A stretch of DNA of 64,000 nucleotides from Thermotoga sp. (GTDB taxonomy: Bacteria; Thermotogota; Thermotogae; Mesoaciditogales; Mesoaciditogaceae). This document shows, piece by piece, positions 1-9,399 of this stretch (the first letter of the stretch is position 1; the number at the start of each line of letters is the position of its first letter). The DNA lies in the NCBI GenBank assembly GCA_020722015.1, contig DYLQ01000003.1:1-64000 (forward strand), read 5' to 3'. The notes under the pieces were generated by a model. The model was given only the letters and a program-made list of their open reading frames with translations. It had not been told where the DNA came from and did not search any database. Made by a program: the position numbers and the translations under genes.

Positions 1-2
1 AT

Positions 3-383
3 GATTACATGAGTTTGCCTTTGATGATTCGAGAAAATACGATAATTGCAACCGGAAATGTTGATTCAAGGCCAGATTATGATTATTCCGATGGAATAAC
101 ATTTCGCCTTTTCGAAATAAAAGATGGCGCTGATTTATCATCAAAAGTTTACGATTTGGACGGAAACGTTGAAACACTGGCAACGGTTAAGCGAAATGGC
201 AGAATTGTAGAGATGGAAGTAAAAAACTTGAAGAACAAAAAGAAAAAATGGGAAGTTGTCATATATGACAAAGTCAAAAATATCGATGGTGGTGATATCA
301 AATTGGAAAGAGTTGGAACGAGAATAGTACCGACAAAAGAAAATATCAAATTCGAATTGGAAGGTGAGTTGAATGGTAGATAA
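3..383 (+). CDS. GH31 glycoside hydrolase (alpha-xylosidase-like), C-terminal end only
   Basis: The reading frame is open to the left edge, so only the last ~127 residues are present. The start of the visible part, Y-M-S-L-P-L-M-I-R-E-N-T, resembles the C-terminal beta-sandwich of GH31 alpha-xylosidases (YicI-like), where a 'P(L/M)hVREN' strand follows the catalytic barrel. The catalytic domain is outside the window, so activity cannot be checked. The gene overlaps the next by 11 bases, and the xylose genes that follow make an alpha-xylosidase the most sensible reading; another GH31 alpha-glucosidase is possible. The ATG at position 9 is most likely internal, because the frame continues upstream of it and no ribosome site is visible. 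Confidence 0.65.
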   Translation, partial: DYMSLPLMIRENTIIATGNVDSRPDYDYSDGITFRLFEIKDGADLSSKVYDLDGNVETLATVKRNGRIVEMEVKNLKNKKKKWEVVIYDKVKNIDGGDIKLERVGTRIVPTKENIKFELEGELNGR

Positions 384-2676
384 GATCAAAGAAACGCTTT
401 CAAAGATGACCTTAGACGAAAAGATAGCGCAAATTGGTTCTGTATGGGTACACGAGCTTTTTGACGAAAATGGTGAATTATCTGAAAAGAAGATGAAAGC
501 ACTTTTGTCCAATGGGATCGGCCAAATAACAAGAATAGGCGGTGCTTCGGGATTAGAACCTGAAAAAAGTGCAAAGGTCGCAAATGAAATTCAGCGATTT
601 CTTGTTGAGAACACGAGATTGAAGATACCGGCCATGGTACATGAAGAATGTTTAAACGGGTATATGGCAAAGGGTGCGACTATTTTCCCTCAAATGATAG
701 GAATTGCGAGTTCTTGGAATGCAGATCTCGTTTCCGAAATCGCTCACGTTATAAGAACTCAAATGAGATCCGTGGGTGCTCATGAAGGACTTGCACCGCT
801 TTTGGATGTTTCAAGAGATCCAAGATGGGGAAGAGTGGAAGAGACATTTGGCGAAGATGTTTATCTTGTATCGATTATGGCTTACAATTACATAAAATCT
901 TTGCAAGGAAATTTGCAAAATGGAATTATCGCAACGGCAAAACATTTTGCAGGGTATGCTGTCTCTGAGGGTGGATTAAACTGCGCACCTGTCCATATGG
1001 GAGAAAGGGAACTAAGAGAGGTCTTTTTGAAACCATTCGAAGTGGCCGTTAAAGTCGGGAAAGTTGGCGCCATAATGAATGCATATCATGAAATAGACGG
1101 GATCCCATGCGCGGCTTCTAAATACCTTTTAACTGATATTCTAAGAAAAGAATGGAGATTTGACGGCATAGTCGTATCCGATTATTCGGCCATAGACATG
1201 CTCGAAAATTACCATAAGGTTGCAAGAGACAAAGTTGAAGCGGCTTACTTGGCTTTGAATGCTGGCTTGGATGTGGAGTTACCGACGAAGAAATATTACG
1301 CCGATGCTCTAAAAGCAGGGATAGAAAGCGGCAAAATCCCCATTGACATTCTTGATAGATCCGTTTTGAGAGTACTTAAATCTAAGGCAAAACTTGGACT
1401 TTTCAAAAATAACATCGTCGATGAAAGAAAAGTCATGAAATTATTCGATAATTCATCACAAAGGGAAATTGCGCTTAAGGCTGCCAGAGAGTCTATGGTC
1501 TTACTTAAAAATGATGGCATTTTACCTCTTAAAAACGTCAAATCAATAGGAATAATAGGTCCGAATGCCGCAAACGGAAGAAATATGCTGAGTGATTACT
1601 CATATCCGTCTCACATAGAAGCCTTCATAAACAACGAAGTGCCAGATGTGATACCGACATCTAAGTATTTAAAATCGGTGGAAGGAAATGTGAAGATCAT
1701 ATCCATTCTCGACGGCATAAAAGAGAAAGTTTCCGATAAGATAACGGTTAGATACGCAAAGGGATGCGATAACATCGATCCGAGTAAAGATGGTTTTGAT
1801 GAAGCTCTAAAGGTTGCAAAAGCATCAGATTTCGTAATAGCCGTTGTCGGAGACAGATCCGGGCTTTCCCTTTCCGCAACGACCGGCGAAAGCAGGGACA
1901 GGGATAGTCTTGATCTGCCGGGCGTGCAAGAAGAACTGGTAGAGGAAGTCTATAAAGCGGGAAAGCCTATGGTGGTTGTACTTGTGAATGGAAGACCGTT
2001 TTCGATAAAGTGGATGGCGGATCACGCAAATGCCATACTTGAAGCATGGCTTCCGGGTGAAGAAGGAGGGCATGCCGTCGCAGATGTTTTATTTGGCGAT
2101 TATAATCCATCCGGTAAATTACCGGTCTCAATTCCGAGATCTGTCGGACAGATTCCCGTGTATTACGCACATAAGCCAACCGGAGGAAGGTCTAATTGGC
2201 ACGGAGATTACGTTGAAGAAAGTACGAAACCGCTTTTCCCATTCGGATTCGGATTGAGCTATACGGAATTCGAATATTCAGATCTTGAAATCACGCCTAC
2301 AAAAATAGATCTTGGCAATTTGATCTCGGTGAATTGTAAGGTGAAAAACGTCGGTAAAACCGCTGGAGATGAAACGGTTCAACTTTATGTAAGCGACAAA
2401 GTTTCAAGCATAACAAGATCTGTCAAAGAGTTGAAAGGATTTGCCAAAGTCCATCTTGAACCTAATGAAGAAAAGCAAATAACATTCGATATGCCAACTG
2501 ATTTACTTGCATTTTACGATTCAAAGATGAGATTGTTTGTTGAAGCGGGAGAATTTGAAATCATGATTGGCAGTTCATCCGAAGATATAAGGCTTAAAGG
2601 CATAGTCGAGTTAACGGAAAATGTACGAGTAAGTAAGAAACAAAAGAAATTCTTCTCAAACGTTAAAGTTGAATAG
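373..2676 (+). CDS. GH3 beta-xylosidase / beta-glucosidase
   Basis: A 767-residue, three-domain family 3 glycoside hydrolase: N-terminal TIM barrel (about 1-320), alpha/beta sandwich (about 370-600) and C-terminal fibronectin III-like domain (about 650-750). The nucleophile is Asp270 in VVSDYS, and KHFAGY is the usual substrate-binding strand. Glu506 in [14 protein letters not shown] is the probable acid/base. No signal peptide is visible, so it probably acts in the cytoplasm on imported oligosaccharides. It lies between a GH31 gene and xylA, which favours beta-xylosidase over beta-glucosidase, although the family is often promiscuous. The ATG at 373 lies inside the end of the GH31 gene, with GGTGAG just upstream, implying translational coupling. 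Confidence 0.88.
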   Translation: MVDKIKETLSKMTLDEKIAQIGSVWVHELFDENGELSEKKMKALLSNGIGQITRIGGASGLEPEKSAKVANEIQRFLVENTRLKIPAMVHEECLNGYMAKGATIFPQMIGIASSWNADLVSEIAHVIRTQMRSVGAHEGLAPLLDVSRDPRWGRVEETFGEDVYLVSIMAYNYIKSLQGNLQNGIIATAKHFAGYAVSEGGLNCAPVHMGERELREVFLKPFEVAVKVGKVGAIMNAYHEIDGIPCAASKYLLTDILRKEWRFDGIVVSDYSAIDMLENYHKVARDKVEAAYLALNAGLDVELPTKKYYADALKAGIESGKIPIDILDRSVLRVLKSKAKLGLFKNNIVDERKVMKLFDNSSQREIALKAARESMVLLKNDGILPLKNVKSIGIIGPNAANGRNMLSDYSYPSHIEAFINNEVPDVIPTSKYLKSVEGNVKIISILDGIKEKVSDKITVRYAKGCDNIDPSKDGFDEALKVAKASDFVIAVVGDRSGLSLSATTGESRDRDSLDLPGVQEELVEEVYKAGKPMVVVLVNGRPFSIKWMADHANAILEAWLPGEEGGHAVADVLFGDYNPSGKLPVSIPRSVGQIPVYYAHKPTGGRSNWHGDYVEESTKPLFPFGFGLSYTEFEYSDLEITPTKIDLGNLISVNCKVKNVGKTAGDETVQLYVSDKVSSITRSVKELKGFAKVHLEPNEEKQITFDMPTDLLAFYDSKMRLFVEAGEFEIMIGSSSEDIRLKGIVELTENVRVSKKQKKFFSNVKVE

Positions 2677-2686
2677 GAGGCATAAT

Positions 2687-3997
2687 ATGAAAACGTATTT
2701 TGAAGGCATAGAAAAGATAAAGTATGAAAAGAATTCAAAAGATCCTATGAGCTTCAGATATTACAATCCGCCTGAAAAGATAGGCGAAAAGACGATGGAG
2801 GAACATCTGAGATTTGCAGTTGCATATTGGCACACATTCGGTCATACCGGTGCGGATATGTTCGGATCTGCCGTTAACAAAAGACCATGGTTTGAATACT
2901 CGGATCCGCTTGACGCATCTCTTGCCAAAGCAGATGCCGCATTTGAATTCATGTCAAAGTTGGGAGTCAAATACTTTTGCGCTCACGACAGGGACCTTTA
3001 TCCGGAGCAGGAGACTCTCAGAAAGACAAATCAAGGTTTAGACAAAGTTATAGAACATATAAAAGGTCTCATGAAAGAAACGGGCATAAAGATGTTGTGG
3101 GGTACGGCGAATCTCTTTTCGCATCCGAGATACGTTCATGGTGCGGCCTCATCGTGTAACGCGAACGCGTTTGCCTTTGCCGGTGCGCAGGTAAAGAAGA
3201 TGCTTGAGATAACCAAAGAGTTAGGAGGACAAAATTACGTTTTTTGGGGAGGGCGTGAAGGATACGATACGCTTTTGAACACAGACATGAAATTGGAAAG
3301 AGACAACATCGCGAGATTTTACAAGATGGCGATCGATTACGCCAAAGAGATAGGATTTACGGGCCAATTTCTCATAGAGCCGAAACCGAAGGAGCCGACA
3401 AAGCACCAATATGATTTCGACGTTGCGAATACGCTTGAATTTTTGAGGGCATATGGTTTAGATGAATACTTCAAATTCAACATAGAAGCAAACCATGCGA
3501 CACTTGCAGGGCACACATTCCAGCATGAGCTAAGAGTTGCAAGGATAAGCGGGAAGTTAGGGAGCATAGATTCCAACATGGGAGACATGCTGCTTGGATG
3601 GGACACAGATCAATTTCCGACAAATGTCTACGATACGACGCTTGCCATGTACGAAGTGCTGAAAAATGGCGGGATAGCACCCGGAGGATTGAATTTCGAT
3701 TCACACGTAAGACGCGGTTCATTTGAAGAGCGAGATCTTTTTTACGCACACATAGCGGGGATAGATGCATTTGCCCTTGGCTTGAGAATCGCAAAGAGAT
3801 TGCTTGACGATAAAGTCTTTGAAGATTTCATAAAAGAGAGGTATTCGAGTTACAATACTGGTATAGGCAAGAAAATAGTTTCACAGAAGGTAACGCTCAA
3901 AGAACTTGAAGAATACATTCTTGACATGAAGGATGTTGGGAACGTTTCATCGAGGCAAGAGATGCTTGAGAATATATTGAACAAATACATGTTTTAA
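2687..3997 (+). CDS. xylA: xylose isomerase (class II)
   Basis: Converts D-xylose to D-xylulose (and glucose to fructose) using two divalent metal ions. The 436-residue product matches the long class II enzymes of Thermotoga almost throughout. Visible landmarks are WHTF near the N terminus, catalytic His100 in CAHDRD, the WGGREGY segment, the metal-binding [13 protein letters not shown] strand, [12 protein letters not shown] and GLNFD. The ATG at 2687 is preceded by GGAGG at a spacing of six bases; an in-frame ATG 18 bases earlier lies before this site and is not used. The start comes 10 bases after the GH3 stop, and the ROK repressor and xylB follow, so this is the central gene of a xylose operon. 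Confidence 0.97.
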   Translation: MKTYFEGIEKIKYEKNSKDPMSFRYYNPPEKIGEKTMEEHLRFAVAYWHTFGHTGADMFGSAVNKRPWFEYSDPLDASLAKADAAFEFMSKLGVKYFCAHDRDLYPEQETLRKTNQGLDKVIEHIKGLMKETGIKMLWGTANLFSHPRYVHGAASSCNANAFAFAGAQVKKMLEITKELGGQNYVFWGGREGYDTLLNTDMKLERDNIARFYKMAIDYAKEIGFTGQFLIEPKPKEPTKHQYDFDVANTLEFLRAYGLDEYFKFNIEANHATLAGHTFQHELRVARISGKLGSIDSNMGDMLLGWDTDQFPTNVYDTTLAMYEVLKNGGIAPGGLNFDSHVRRGSFEERDLFYAHIAGIDAFALGLRIAKRLLDDKVFEDFIKERYSSYNTGIGKKIVSQKVTLKELEEYILDMKDVGNVSSRQEMLENILNKYMF

Positions 3998-4024
3998 ACT
4001 GCATGATTTTTTGGGAGGTATGAT

Positions 4025-5218
4025 TTGGAAATAAAGACGATGAATTCAGAAAGTATGGGCCGGTCTAACAGGCTGACGATCTTAAACCTTATAAGGAAAT
4101 ATCCAGGGATAAGCAGAAGAGAGATCGTCGATATGACCGGTCTTAATCCGAGCACGGTCACAAACATAGTGTTTGATCTCATCGAAAGAAAATTTGTTCA
4201 AGAAGGAGAAAAGGGATTTTCTGACAAACCCGGTAAAAGAAGGGTGAGTTTACTTCCATCTAAAGAAGCGGCAACTGCCATAATAGCCAAAATAGGCATT
4301 GAGAATACCCAAATTGGTCTCGGTTACCTTGATAATTTTTTTGAAAGCGTGTATGAAATCAAAACCTCTTCGAACTTTGACGAATTTTTCGATGATTTCG
4401 GTGAGAAGATGCACACTCTCTACAAAAAAGAAAGTTTGAGAAGCAAAATCATGTCTTTGGCAATTTCTGTACCTGGTATCGTGAACAGAAATACGATCTC
4501 AATGGAAATAGTTCCTCACCTTGGATGGTCGAAAATAGAGATGGGGAAGCGAATAAAAGAAAGATTTCGAGATATCGATATTCCGATTTATCTTGAAAAC
4601 GAAGCCAAATTGTCTTTGATGGCCGAGATGTATTTTAACGAGGAGATAGACGATTTCAAAGATGGGATCTACGTTTACGTCTCTCAAGGTGTTGGAGGTG
4701 CTTTACTCATAAATGGTCAAATCTTTCTGGGAGCTTCCTTTACAGCCGGAGAGGTGGGACATATGAGTATTTACGCAGATGGTCCAAAGTGTCATTGTGG
4801 AAATAGCGGCTGTTGGGAAGAGTACATCTCCATAGACACGATAGTTAAAAAATATGAAGAGATAAATGGAAAAATTGAGGGTACGAACTTCAAAGAAAAA
4901 TTCGAGAAGATGATCTCAAAAAGCGAAAAGGACAAAGTGGCCCAAGACATTCTCAATGAGATGATGCACTACCTTGGAGTTGGAGTGGCAAATCTTGTCA
5001 ACATAATAAATCCACAATTTGTCATGATAGGAGGGATGGGAGAGAAGATACCCAACGCGTACATTCAAACTTTGAAAGCAGAGGTAAAAGAAAGAGCACT
5101 TGAAAGTGCGACGAAAGATTTACTCATCATGACATCTTCGATGGACATGATCCAATCCGCACTTGAAGGATGCACACTCATGGCAATGGATGAATTCTTA
5201 AAGGAGGCAATCTCGTGA
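4025..5218 (+). CDS. xylR: ROK-family transcriptional repressor (XylR-like)
   Basis: A 397-residue ROK protein. An N-terminal winged helix-turn-helix (about 12-65, with the recognition segment ISRREIVDMTGLNPSTV) is followed by a sugar-kinase-like ROK domain. The zinc motif CHCGNSGC is at 256-263, and GEVGHM, typical of the sugar-binding site, lies just before it. The start is read as TTG at 4025 because GGGAGG sits six bases upstream; an ATG at 4040 lacks a ribosome site. It lies between xylA and xylB and overlaps xylB by four bases, so it is most likely the xylose-responsive repressor of this operon. The inducer and operator are inferred; I could not identify an operator in this window. Confidence 0.88.
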   Translation: MEIKTMNSESMGRSNRLTILNLIRKYPGISRREIVDMTGLNPSTVTNIVFDLIERKFVQEGEKGFSDKPGKRRVSLLPSKEAATAIIAKIGIENTQIGLGYLDNFFESVYEIKTSSNFDEFFDDFGEKMHTLYKKESLRSKIMSLAISVPGIVNRNTISMEIVPHLGWSKIEMGKRIKERFRDIDIPIYLENEAKLSLMAEMYFNEEIDDFKDGIYVYVSQGVGGALLINGQIFLGASFTAGEVGHMSIYADGPKCHCGNSGCWEEYISIDTIVKKYEEINGKIEGTNFKEKFEKMISKSEKDKVAQDILNEMMHYLGVGVANLVNIINPQFVMIGGMGEKIPNAYIQTLKAEVKERALESATKDLLIMTSSMDMIQSALEGCTLMAMDEFLKEAIS

Positions 5219-6681
5219 ATTACGTTGGAATAGACGTTGGAACGACAGGCATAAAGGCACTCGTAGTAAAAGACGATGGAGGGATTTTAGACAGATTTGA
5301 TCATCCTCTAAAAGTTTACAATCCAAAGCCCGCATGGTCGGAGCAAGACCCTCGAGATTGGTGGAATGGCGTCTCGGATATTCTAAGATCCATATCACAG
5401 AAATACAAAATAGACTCAATAGGATTATCCGGTCAGATGCATAGTCTTGTTGCCCTTGATGGAGATGGAAAGGTTGTACGGCATGCCATATTGTGGAACG
5501 ATCAAAGGACAACTGCGGAATGTAAAGAAGCAACGAAAATCCTCGGTGGTGAGAATAAGGTCATATCTGAGGTTGGAAATCCCATTCTTGAGGGATTTAC
5601 GCTTGGAAAGATATTGTGGGTAAGGAAAAATGAGCCTGACAACTTCAAGAAAATAAGGCATGTCATGATGCCAAAAGATTACATAGTTTACATGCTAACG
5701 GGTGAACTTGGAACAGAATGGTCAGATGCATCCGGAACCGCGTGTTACGATGTAAAAGCAAGGAAATGGAATTTGAAAGTGTTAAACTCACTTGAAATAG
5801 ATCCTGAACTTTTCCCTCCAATTTCGAAATCATATTCTCCAAGAGGTATGCTCAAGGCATCGCTTGAGAAAGAATTCGGATGGAAAAACGTCAAGGTTGT
5901 ATGTGGAGGAGCGGACAATGCCGTATCCGCACTTGGAATAGGCGTTTTTAAACCTGGCGATTGTATGGTTAGCGTTGGAACTTCAGGCACCATTGTTGGA
6001 GTTACATCCTCAACAGAACCGGATCTCGATGGCAAACTGCATTATTTTAACCATGTAATAGATAAAACATCATATTACATGGGTGTTATGCTTTCAGCGA
6101 CAAGTTCATTTGATTGGGCAAGAAAGATGGTCGCAAGTGATGACAGTTTGTCAAAAATTGAGGAAATGATAAGAAATAGTCCTCCCGGATCAAGAGGGCT
6201 CATCTTTCTTCCGTATCTAAACGGAGAAAGGACGCCACACAGAGATCCGTATGCAAGGGGAGTCATCTTTGGCATATCCTCGTTGTCGAAAAAAGAAGAT
6301 ATCATGAGATCCGCAATAGAGGGTGTAACCTTTGGGTTGCGTGACTCCTTTGAACTTGTAAAACAAAGGATAGATGTAAGAAGTGTAAAGATAACCGGTG
6401 GCGGATCTAACAACATGGAATGGGTAAAGATCATAGCTACCAACTTCAAAGTACCGATAGAGATACCAAAAACAAATGAAGGCGGTGCTTACGGGGCGGC
6501 GATGCTTGCGGCCATAGGCAGTGGGAAGACATTTGATGATGTTTCAAAATGGGTTAAGGTCAGAGATACAGTCGAGCCAGAAAAAAAATTGATTGGGTTT
6601 TACGATTCATGGTATAGTCAATACAGAGCACTTTATCTTGATTTAAAAGAAAGGTTTAAAGAGGTTGAAATGATTTCATGA
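5215..6681 (+). CDS. xylB: xylulokinase (FGGY family)
   Basis: Phosphorylates D-xylulose to xylulose 5-phosphate with ATP. The 488-residue product begins with the phosphate-binding VGIDVGTTGIKALV motif, contains GLSGQMHSLVALD and the ATILWND-like IILWND segment near residue 90, and ends the ATPase core with ITGGGSNNMEW. The GTG start at 5215 has AGGAGG at a spacing of seven and overlaps the ROK stop codon (GTGA), so the two are translationally coupled. It completes the pathway from xylo-oligomers to the pentose phosphate pool. FGGY kinases differ in substrate, but the length, motifs and context make xylulose by far the best call. Confidence 0.95.
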   Translation: MNYVGIDVGTTGIKALVVKDDGGILDRFDHPLKVYNPKPAWSEQDPRDWWNGVSDILRSISQKYKIDSIGLSGQMHSLVALDGDGKVVRHAILWNDQRTTAECKEATKILGGENKVISEVGNPILEGFTLGKILWVRKNEPDNFKKIRHVMMPKDYIVYMLTGELGTEWSDASGTACYDVKARKWNLKVLNSLEIDPELFPPISKSYSPRGMLKASLEKEFGWKNVKVVCGGADNAVSALGIGVFKPGDCMVSVGTSGTIVGVTSSTEPDLDGKLHYFNHVIDKTSYYMGVMLSATSSFDWARKMVASDDSLSKIEEMIRNSPPGSRGLIFLPYLNGERTPHRDPYARGVIFGISSLSKKEDIMRSAIEGVTFGLRDSFELVKQRIDVRSVKITGGGSNNMEWVKIIATNFKVPIEIPKTNEGGAYGAAMLAAIGSGKTFDDVSKWVKVRDTVEPEKKLIGFYDSWYSQYRALYLDLKERFKEVEMIS

Positions 6682-6897
6682 ATTTGAAGTGAATTGTATG
6701 TTGTGTTAGATCTTTTTAGAAATCTTAAAATGGAGTAAAATGAAGTTATAAAAGAATGGTAGCTTTGTAAAGAGTTTTTGTGTTAGAATCACCGTGATAA
6801 AAATCTATTGATTGATATGATAGAAAAGGGGAAATTTGTGGTTTCTCTTCTCATGTGTAAACGAAAAATGTTCATCATAGTGAAACTTGATGGATTT

Positions 6898-6906
6898 TGT
6901 TATAAT
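6898..6906 (+). promoter_or_regulatory. candidate extended -10 promoter for ppaC
   Basis: TGTTATAAT is a perfect TATAAT -10 hexamer with the upstream TG dinucleotide of an extended -10 element, 25 bases before the ppaC start. No good -35 hexamer is present at 16-18 bases. The 250-base gap before it (6682-6931) holds no gene; a weak A/T hairpin near 6706-6728 could end the xylose operon but is not convincing. Confidence 0.5.
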
Positions 6907-6931
6907 TTAAAGCAAAAGATGAGAGATCAAG

Positions 6932-8548
6932 ATGAGTAAAGTGTACATCTTGGGTCATAAACATCCGGATACAGATTCGATATGCAGTGTGATAGGATAC
7001 GCAGATCTTTTGAATCGATTCGAACCCGATAAGTACATTCCGGCACGATGCGGCGAGCTGAATGCAGAAACGGAATTCGTGCTCTCGCACCTTGAGATAA
7101 TTCCACCTATGTACATCGAAAGTGTTGATCCCAAAGTATCTGACATACAATTTCCGAGTCCAATAAGTGCCGTTAAGGATGCTCCAACGATCGATATTGC
7201 AAAGCTCATGGAATTGCATGGCATTAAAAATATTCCAATAACAGACGAAAACGGGACTCTTGTAGGTCTTGTCAGCGAAAGTGACCTTGCCAAGGCTTAC
7301 GTGACAAGGCTTAAAATCGAACAACTGCACGTTTTCCCAATCAAGGTCGAAACTCTTGCGAAAATATTGAAAGCGCAGATAATTTTTTCGTCCAGGGAAG
7401 TTTTGGATGGAAAGGTTTATACGGTGATAGACGCTCTCCACGTTGCACTTTCGAAGTTGACAAAAGATGATGTTGCCATAGTTGGCGATAACGAACCAGC
7501 ACAGCTTGCACTTATAACATCTGGGATCGCTGCCTTGATAATAGCCAACGGTGCTCCGGTGGGTGAAAGAGTTATAAAGACAGCCAAGGAAAAAGGAACC
7601 CCTATTTTGGCAACTGAATTAGACGCTTTCGGAGTCGGGAAAATGATAAACCTTTCACTTCCAGTGGAGATGATAATGACACCAGACGTTCCAATTCTGC
7701 GACCGGATGATTCCATTGAATATGCCAAAAAACTCGTTTACGGCTCAAAGTTCAGAACGGCATGCGTTATCGATGATGATAAAAAACTTCTCGGTGTGGT
7801 CACGAGAACGACACTACTTCAGGATGTTAGAAAATCCGTAATACTGCTTGACCACAACGAATACACTCAGGCAGTTGACGGTATCGAAGAGGCTGATATA
7901 CTCGAGATAATAGATCATCATAGAATAGGAACTGTGAACACGCTGAAACCGGTGAAGTTTCTCAATGATCCAGTAGGTTCGACATCAACCATAATAACGA
8001 CTAAGTTCATTGAATCCGGTGTTGAGCCGACCAAAAAGATAGCTGCGGTACTTTTGAGCGGCATTTTGTCTGACACACTCGTCATGAAACTTTCCACGAC
8101 GACTTCAAAAGATCTCAAAGCCATCGATTACCTGTCGAAGATAGCCGATATCGATCCGAATGAATACGGAACAAAACTCATCGAAGCAGGAATGAAATTC
8201 GACGGACTTTCTCTCGAAGAAGTGATCACGCGTGACGTGAAAAAATACATGCTTTTTGGAAAAAACGTCATGATATCTCAGGTTATGGTTTCATCTTTCG
8301 ATTACGTCGAAAAACAGATGCCTGATATAAAAAATACTCTTGAAAAGTTGAAAGAATCAAATGGCGTTGATTGTTTTTTCACGTTATTTACGAACATATT
8401 CGAAAACACCAGCGATCTTTTCGTATCTGCAGACGAAATATGCCTTTCTAAGCTCGAAATGAGAAACCAACCCGTAAGACTTAAGGGAGTGATGTCAAGA
8501 AAAAAAGATTTTCTTCCACAACTTGGTCAAATGCTTCGAAATATGTGA
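6932..8548 (+). CDS. ppaC: manganese-dependent inorganic pyrophosphatase with regulatory CBS and DRTGG domains
   Basis: Family II pyrophosphatase of 538 residues, hydrolysing PPi to two phosphates in the cytoplasm. The DHH catalytic core is split. The N-terminal part has GHKHPDTDS, with metal ligands His9, Asp13 and Asp15. A regulatory insert follows: CBS motif (about 70-120), DRTGG domain (about 130-240) and a second CBS motif (about 245-300). Then come LLDHNE, IIDHHRIG and the DHHA2 lid. Plain family II enzymes are about 310 residues, so the insert of about 240 is clear. In this subfamily AMP/ADP inhibit, and ATP or diadenosine tetraphosphate activate, through the CBS-DRTGG unit (family knowledge). 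A second, membrane-bound pyrophosphatase is encoded 850 bases downstream. Confidence 0.96.
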   Translation: MSKVYILGHKHPDTDSICSVIGYADLLNRFEPDKYIPARCGELNAETEFVLSHLEIIPPMYIESVDPKVSDIQFPSPISAVKDAPTIDIAKLMELHGIKNIPITDENGTLVGLVSESDLAKAYVTRLKIEQLHVFPIKVETLAKILKAQIIFSSREVLDGKVYTVIDALHVALSKLTKDDVAIVGDNEPAQLALITSGIAALIIANGAPVGERVIKTAKEKGTPILATELDAFGVGKMINLSLPVEMIMTPDVPILRPDDSIEYAKKLVYGSKFRTACVIDDDKKLLGVVTRTTLLQDVRKSVILLDHNEYTQAVDGIEEADILEIIDHHRIGTVNTLKPVKFLNDPVGSTSTIITTKFIESGVEPTKKIAAVLLSGILSDTLVMKLSTTTSKDLKAIDYLSKIADIDPNEYGTKLIEAGMKFDGLSLEEVITRDVKKYMLFGKNVMISQVMVSSFDYVEKQMPDIKNTLEKLKESNGVDCFFTLFTNIFENTSDLFVSADEICLSKLEMRNQPVRLKGVMSRKKDFLPQLGQMLRNM

Positions 8549-8549
8549 T

Positions 8550-8584
8550 GATTCAAAAGATCATATCCATATGTCTTTTGAATC
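8550..8584 (+). terminator. long perfect hairpin directly after ppaC
   Basis: GATTCAAAAGA (8550-8560) and TCTTTTGAATC (8574-8584) form an 11-bp perfect stem. Inside it CATAT/ATATG (8562-8566, 8569-8573) continues the stem past one bulged T. The hairpin begins one base after the ppaC stop codon. No run of T follows on the + strand, so it is either a weak terminator or a 3'-end stabilising structure; a second small stem (CAATC/GATTG, around 8602-8617) follows. Confidence 0.55.
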
Positions 8585-8669
8585 TTAAACGATTTCATAT
8601 GGCAATCCAAAAGATTGGAATTGTCAAAATAAGTAAAGAACAATCCAGTTATGAAAGGATGGAATTAAC

Positions 8670-9296
8670 ATGAAAAAGATCAACAACGTCGAAATTTATG
8701 AAAATCTAAAAGAAATAATCGATCCAACGCACACATGTCTTGTCGTGTGGGATGTTCAAAACGCTCTTGTGCAAAACATATTCAACAAGGAAGAATTTAT
8801 CAGTCATCTTAAAGTCTTTGTTGAAAAGTTGAGAGGTAAAATGCCCATTTTTTACACCAAGATCACACCTTTAAAAAATGGATTTCAATCTTCTTGGTCT
8901 TACTACACGACGATGAAGAACTTTGGAATAAGCGCGGAAGAAGCCGTAAAAATGCCACATTTCATGTCAAAGCCTGGATCGCGTGATATATACTCAGAAA
9001 TTTCCCCAACATCTGAAGATATCGTGATAGAAAAATCAACTACAAGTATATTCATTGGAACTGATTTTGAACAGATGCTTAGAAATAGGGAGATAAAAAC
9101 GATAATATTCACGGGAATTTCGACGGAAGTAGGCATTGAGTCTTCAGCACGTGATGCATCAAATAGAGGATTTTACACCGTTATCGTTTCTGATTGTGTT
9201 TCTTCATCAAACAAAGCATTTCACGAATATGCGCTGAAAATACTTGATAAATTGTTCATAGTTAAGGATTCTTCAGAAATTCTTGAAAACGTGTAA
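8670..9296 (+). CDS. isochorismatase-like cysteine-hydrolase-fold protein lacking the catalytic cysteine
   Basis: A 208-residue protein of the isochorismatase superfamily. The N-terminal strand VVWDVQN carries the conserved Asp, VIEKSTTSIF carries the conserved Lys, and IIFTGISTEVGIESSARDA is the third motif. Where nicotinamidases and N-carbamoylsarcosine amidases have the nucleophilic Cys, this protein has Gly155, as in true isochorismatases and some uncharacterised relatives. It is therefore unlikely to be a nicotinamidase. AAAGGATG lies ahead of the ATG. It stands alone between two pyrophosphatase genes, and the substrate cannot be told from the sequence; no enterobactin or phenazine genes are nearby. 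Confidence 0.8.
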   Translation: MKKINNVEIYENLKEIIDPTHTCLVVWDVQNALVQNIFNKEEFISHLKVFVEKLRGKMPIFYTKITPLKNGFQSSWSYYTTMKNFGISAEEAVKMPHFMSKPGSRDIYSEISPTSEDIVIEKSTTSIFIGTDFEQMLRNREIKTIIFTGISTEVGIESSARDASNRGFYTVIVSDCVSSSNKAFHEYALKILDKLFIVKDSSEILENV

Positions 9297-9343
9297 AAAT
9301 AAAGTAACGATTCACTATAAAATTTGCCCCATCTTAAAAGTTG

Positions 9344-9349
9344 TATAAT
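9344..9349 (+). promoter_or_regulatory. candidate -10 box for hppA
   Basis: A perfect TATAAT lies about 50 bases before the hppA start. The best -35 candidate (TTTGCC, 9323-9328) is only 15 bases upstream, so the promoter assignment is tentative. Confidence 0.4.
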
Positions 9350-9399
9350 TTTGTGAAACAATTATTTTTTCATTGAATCCAAAAAAGGAGATGATTCTA

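Noticed and set aside
2669..2686. Longer N terminus for xylA starting MNRRHN
   Set aside because: The ribosome site GGAGG lies between this ATG and the ATG at 2687, so the shorter form is the real one.
9391..9393. ATG start for the membrane pyrophosphatase
   Set aside because: It touches the AAAGGAG site with no spacing; TTG 9400 has nine bases and gives a normal first helix.
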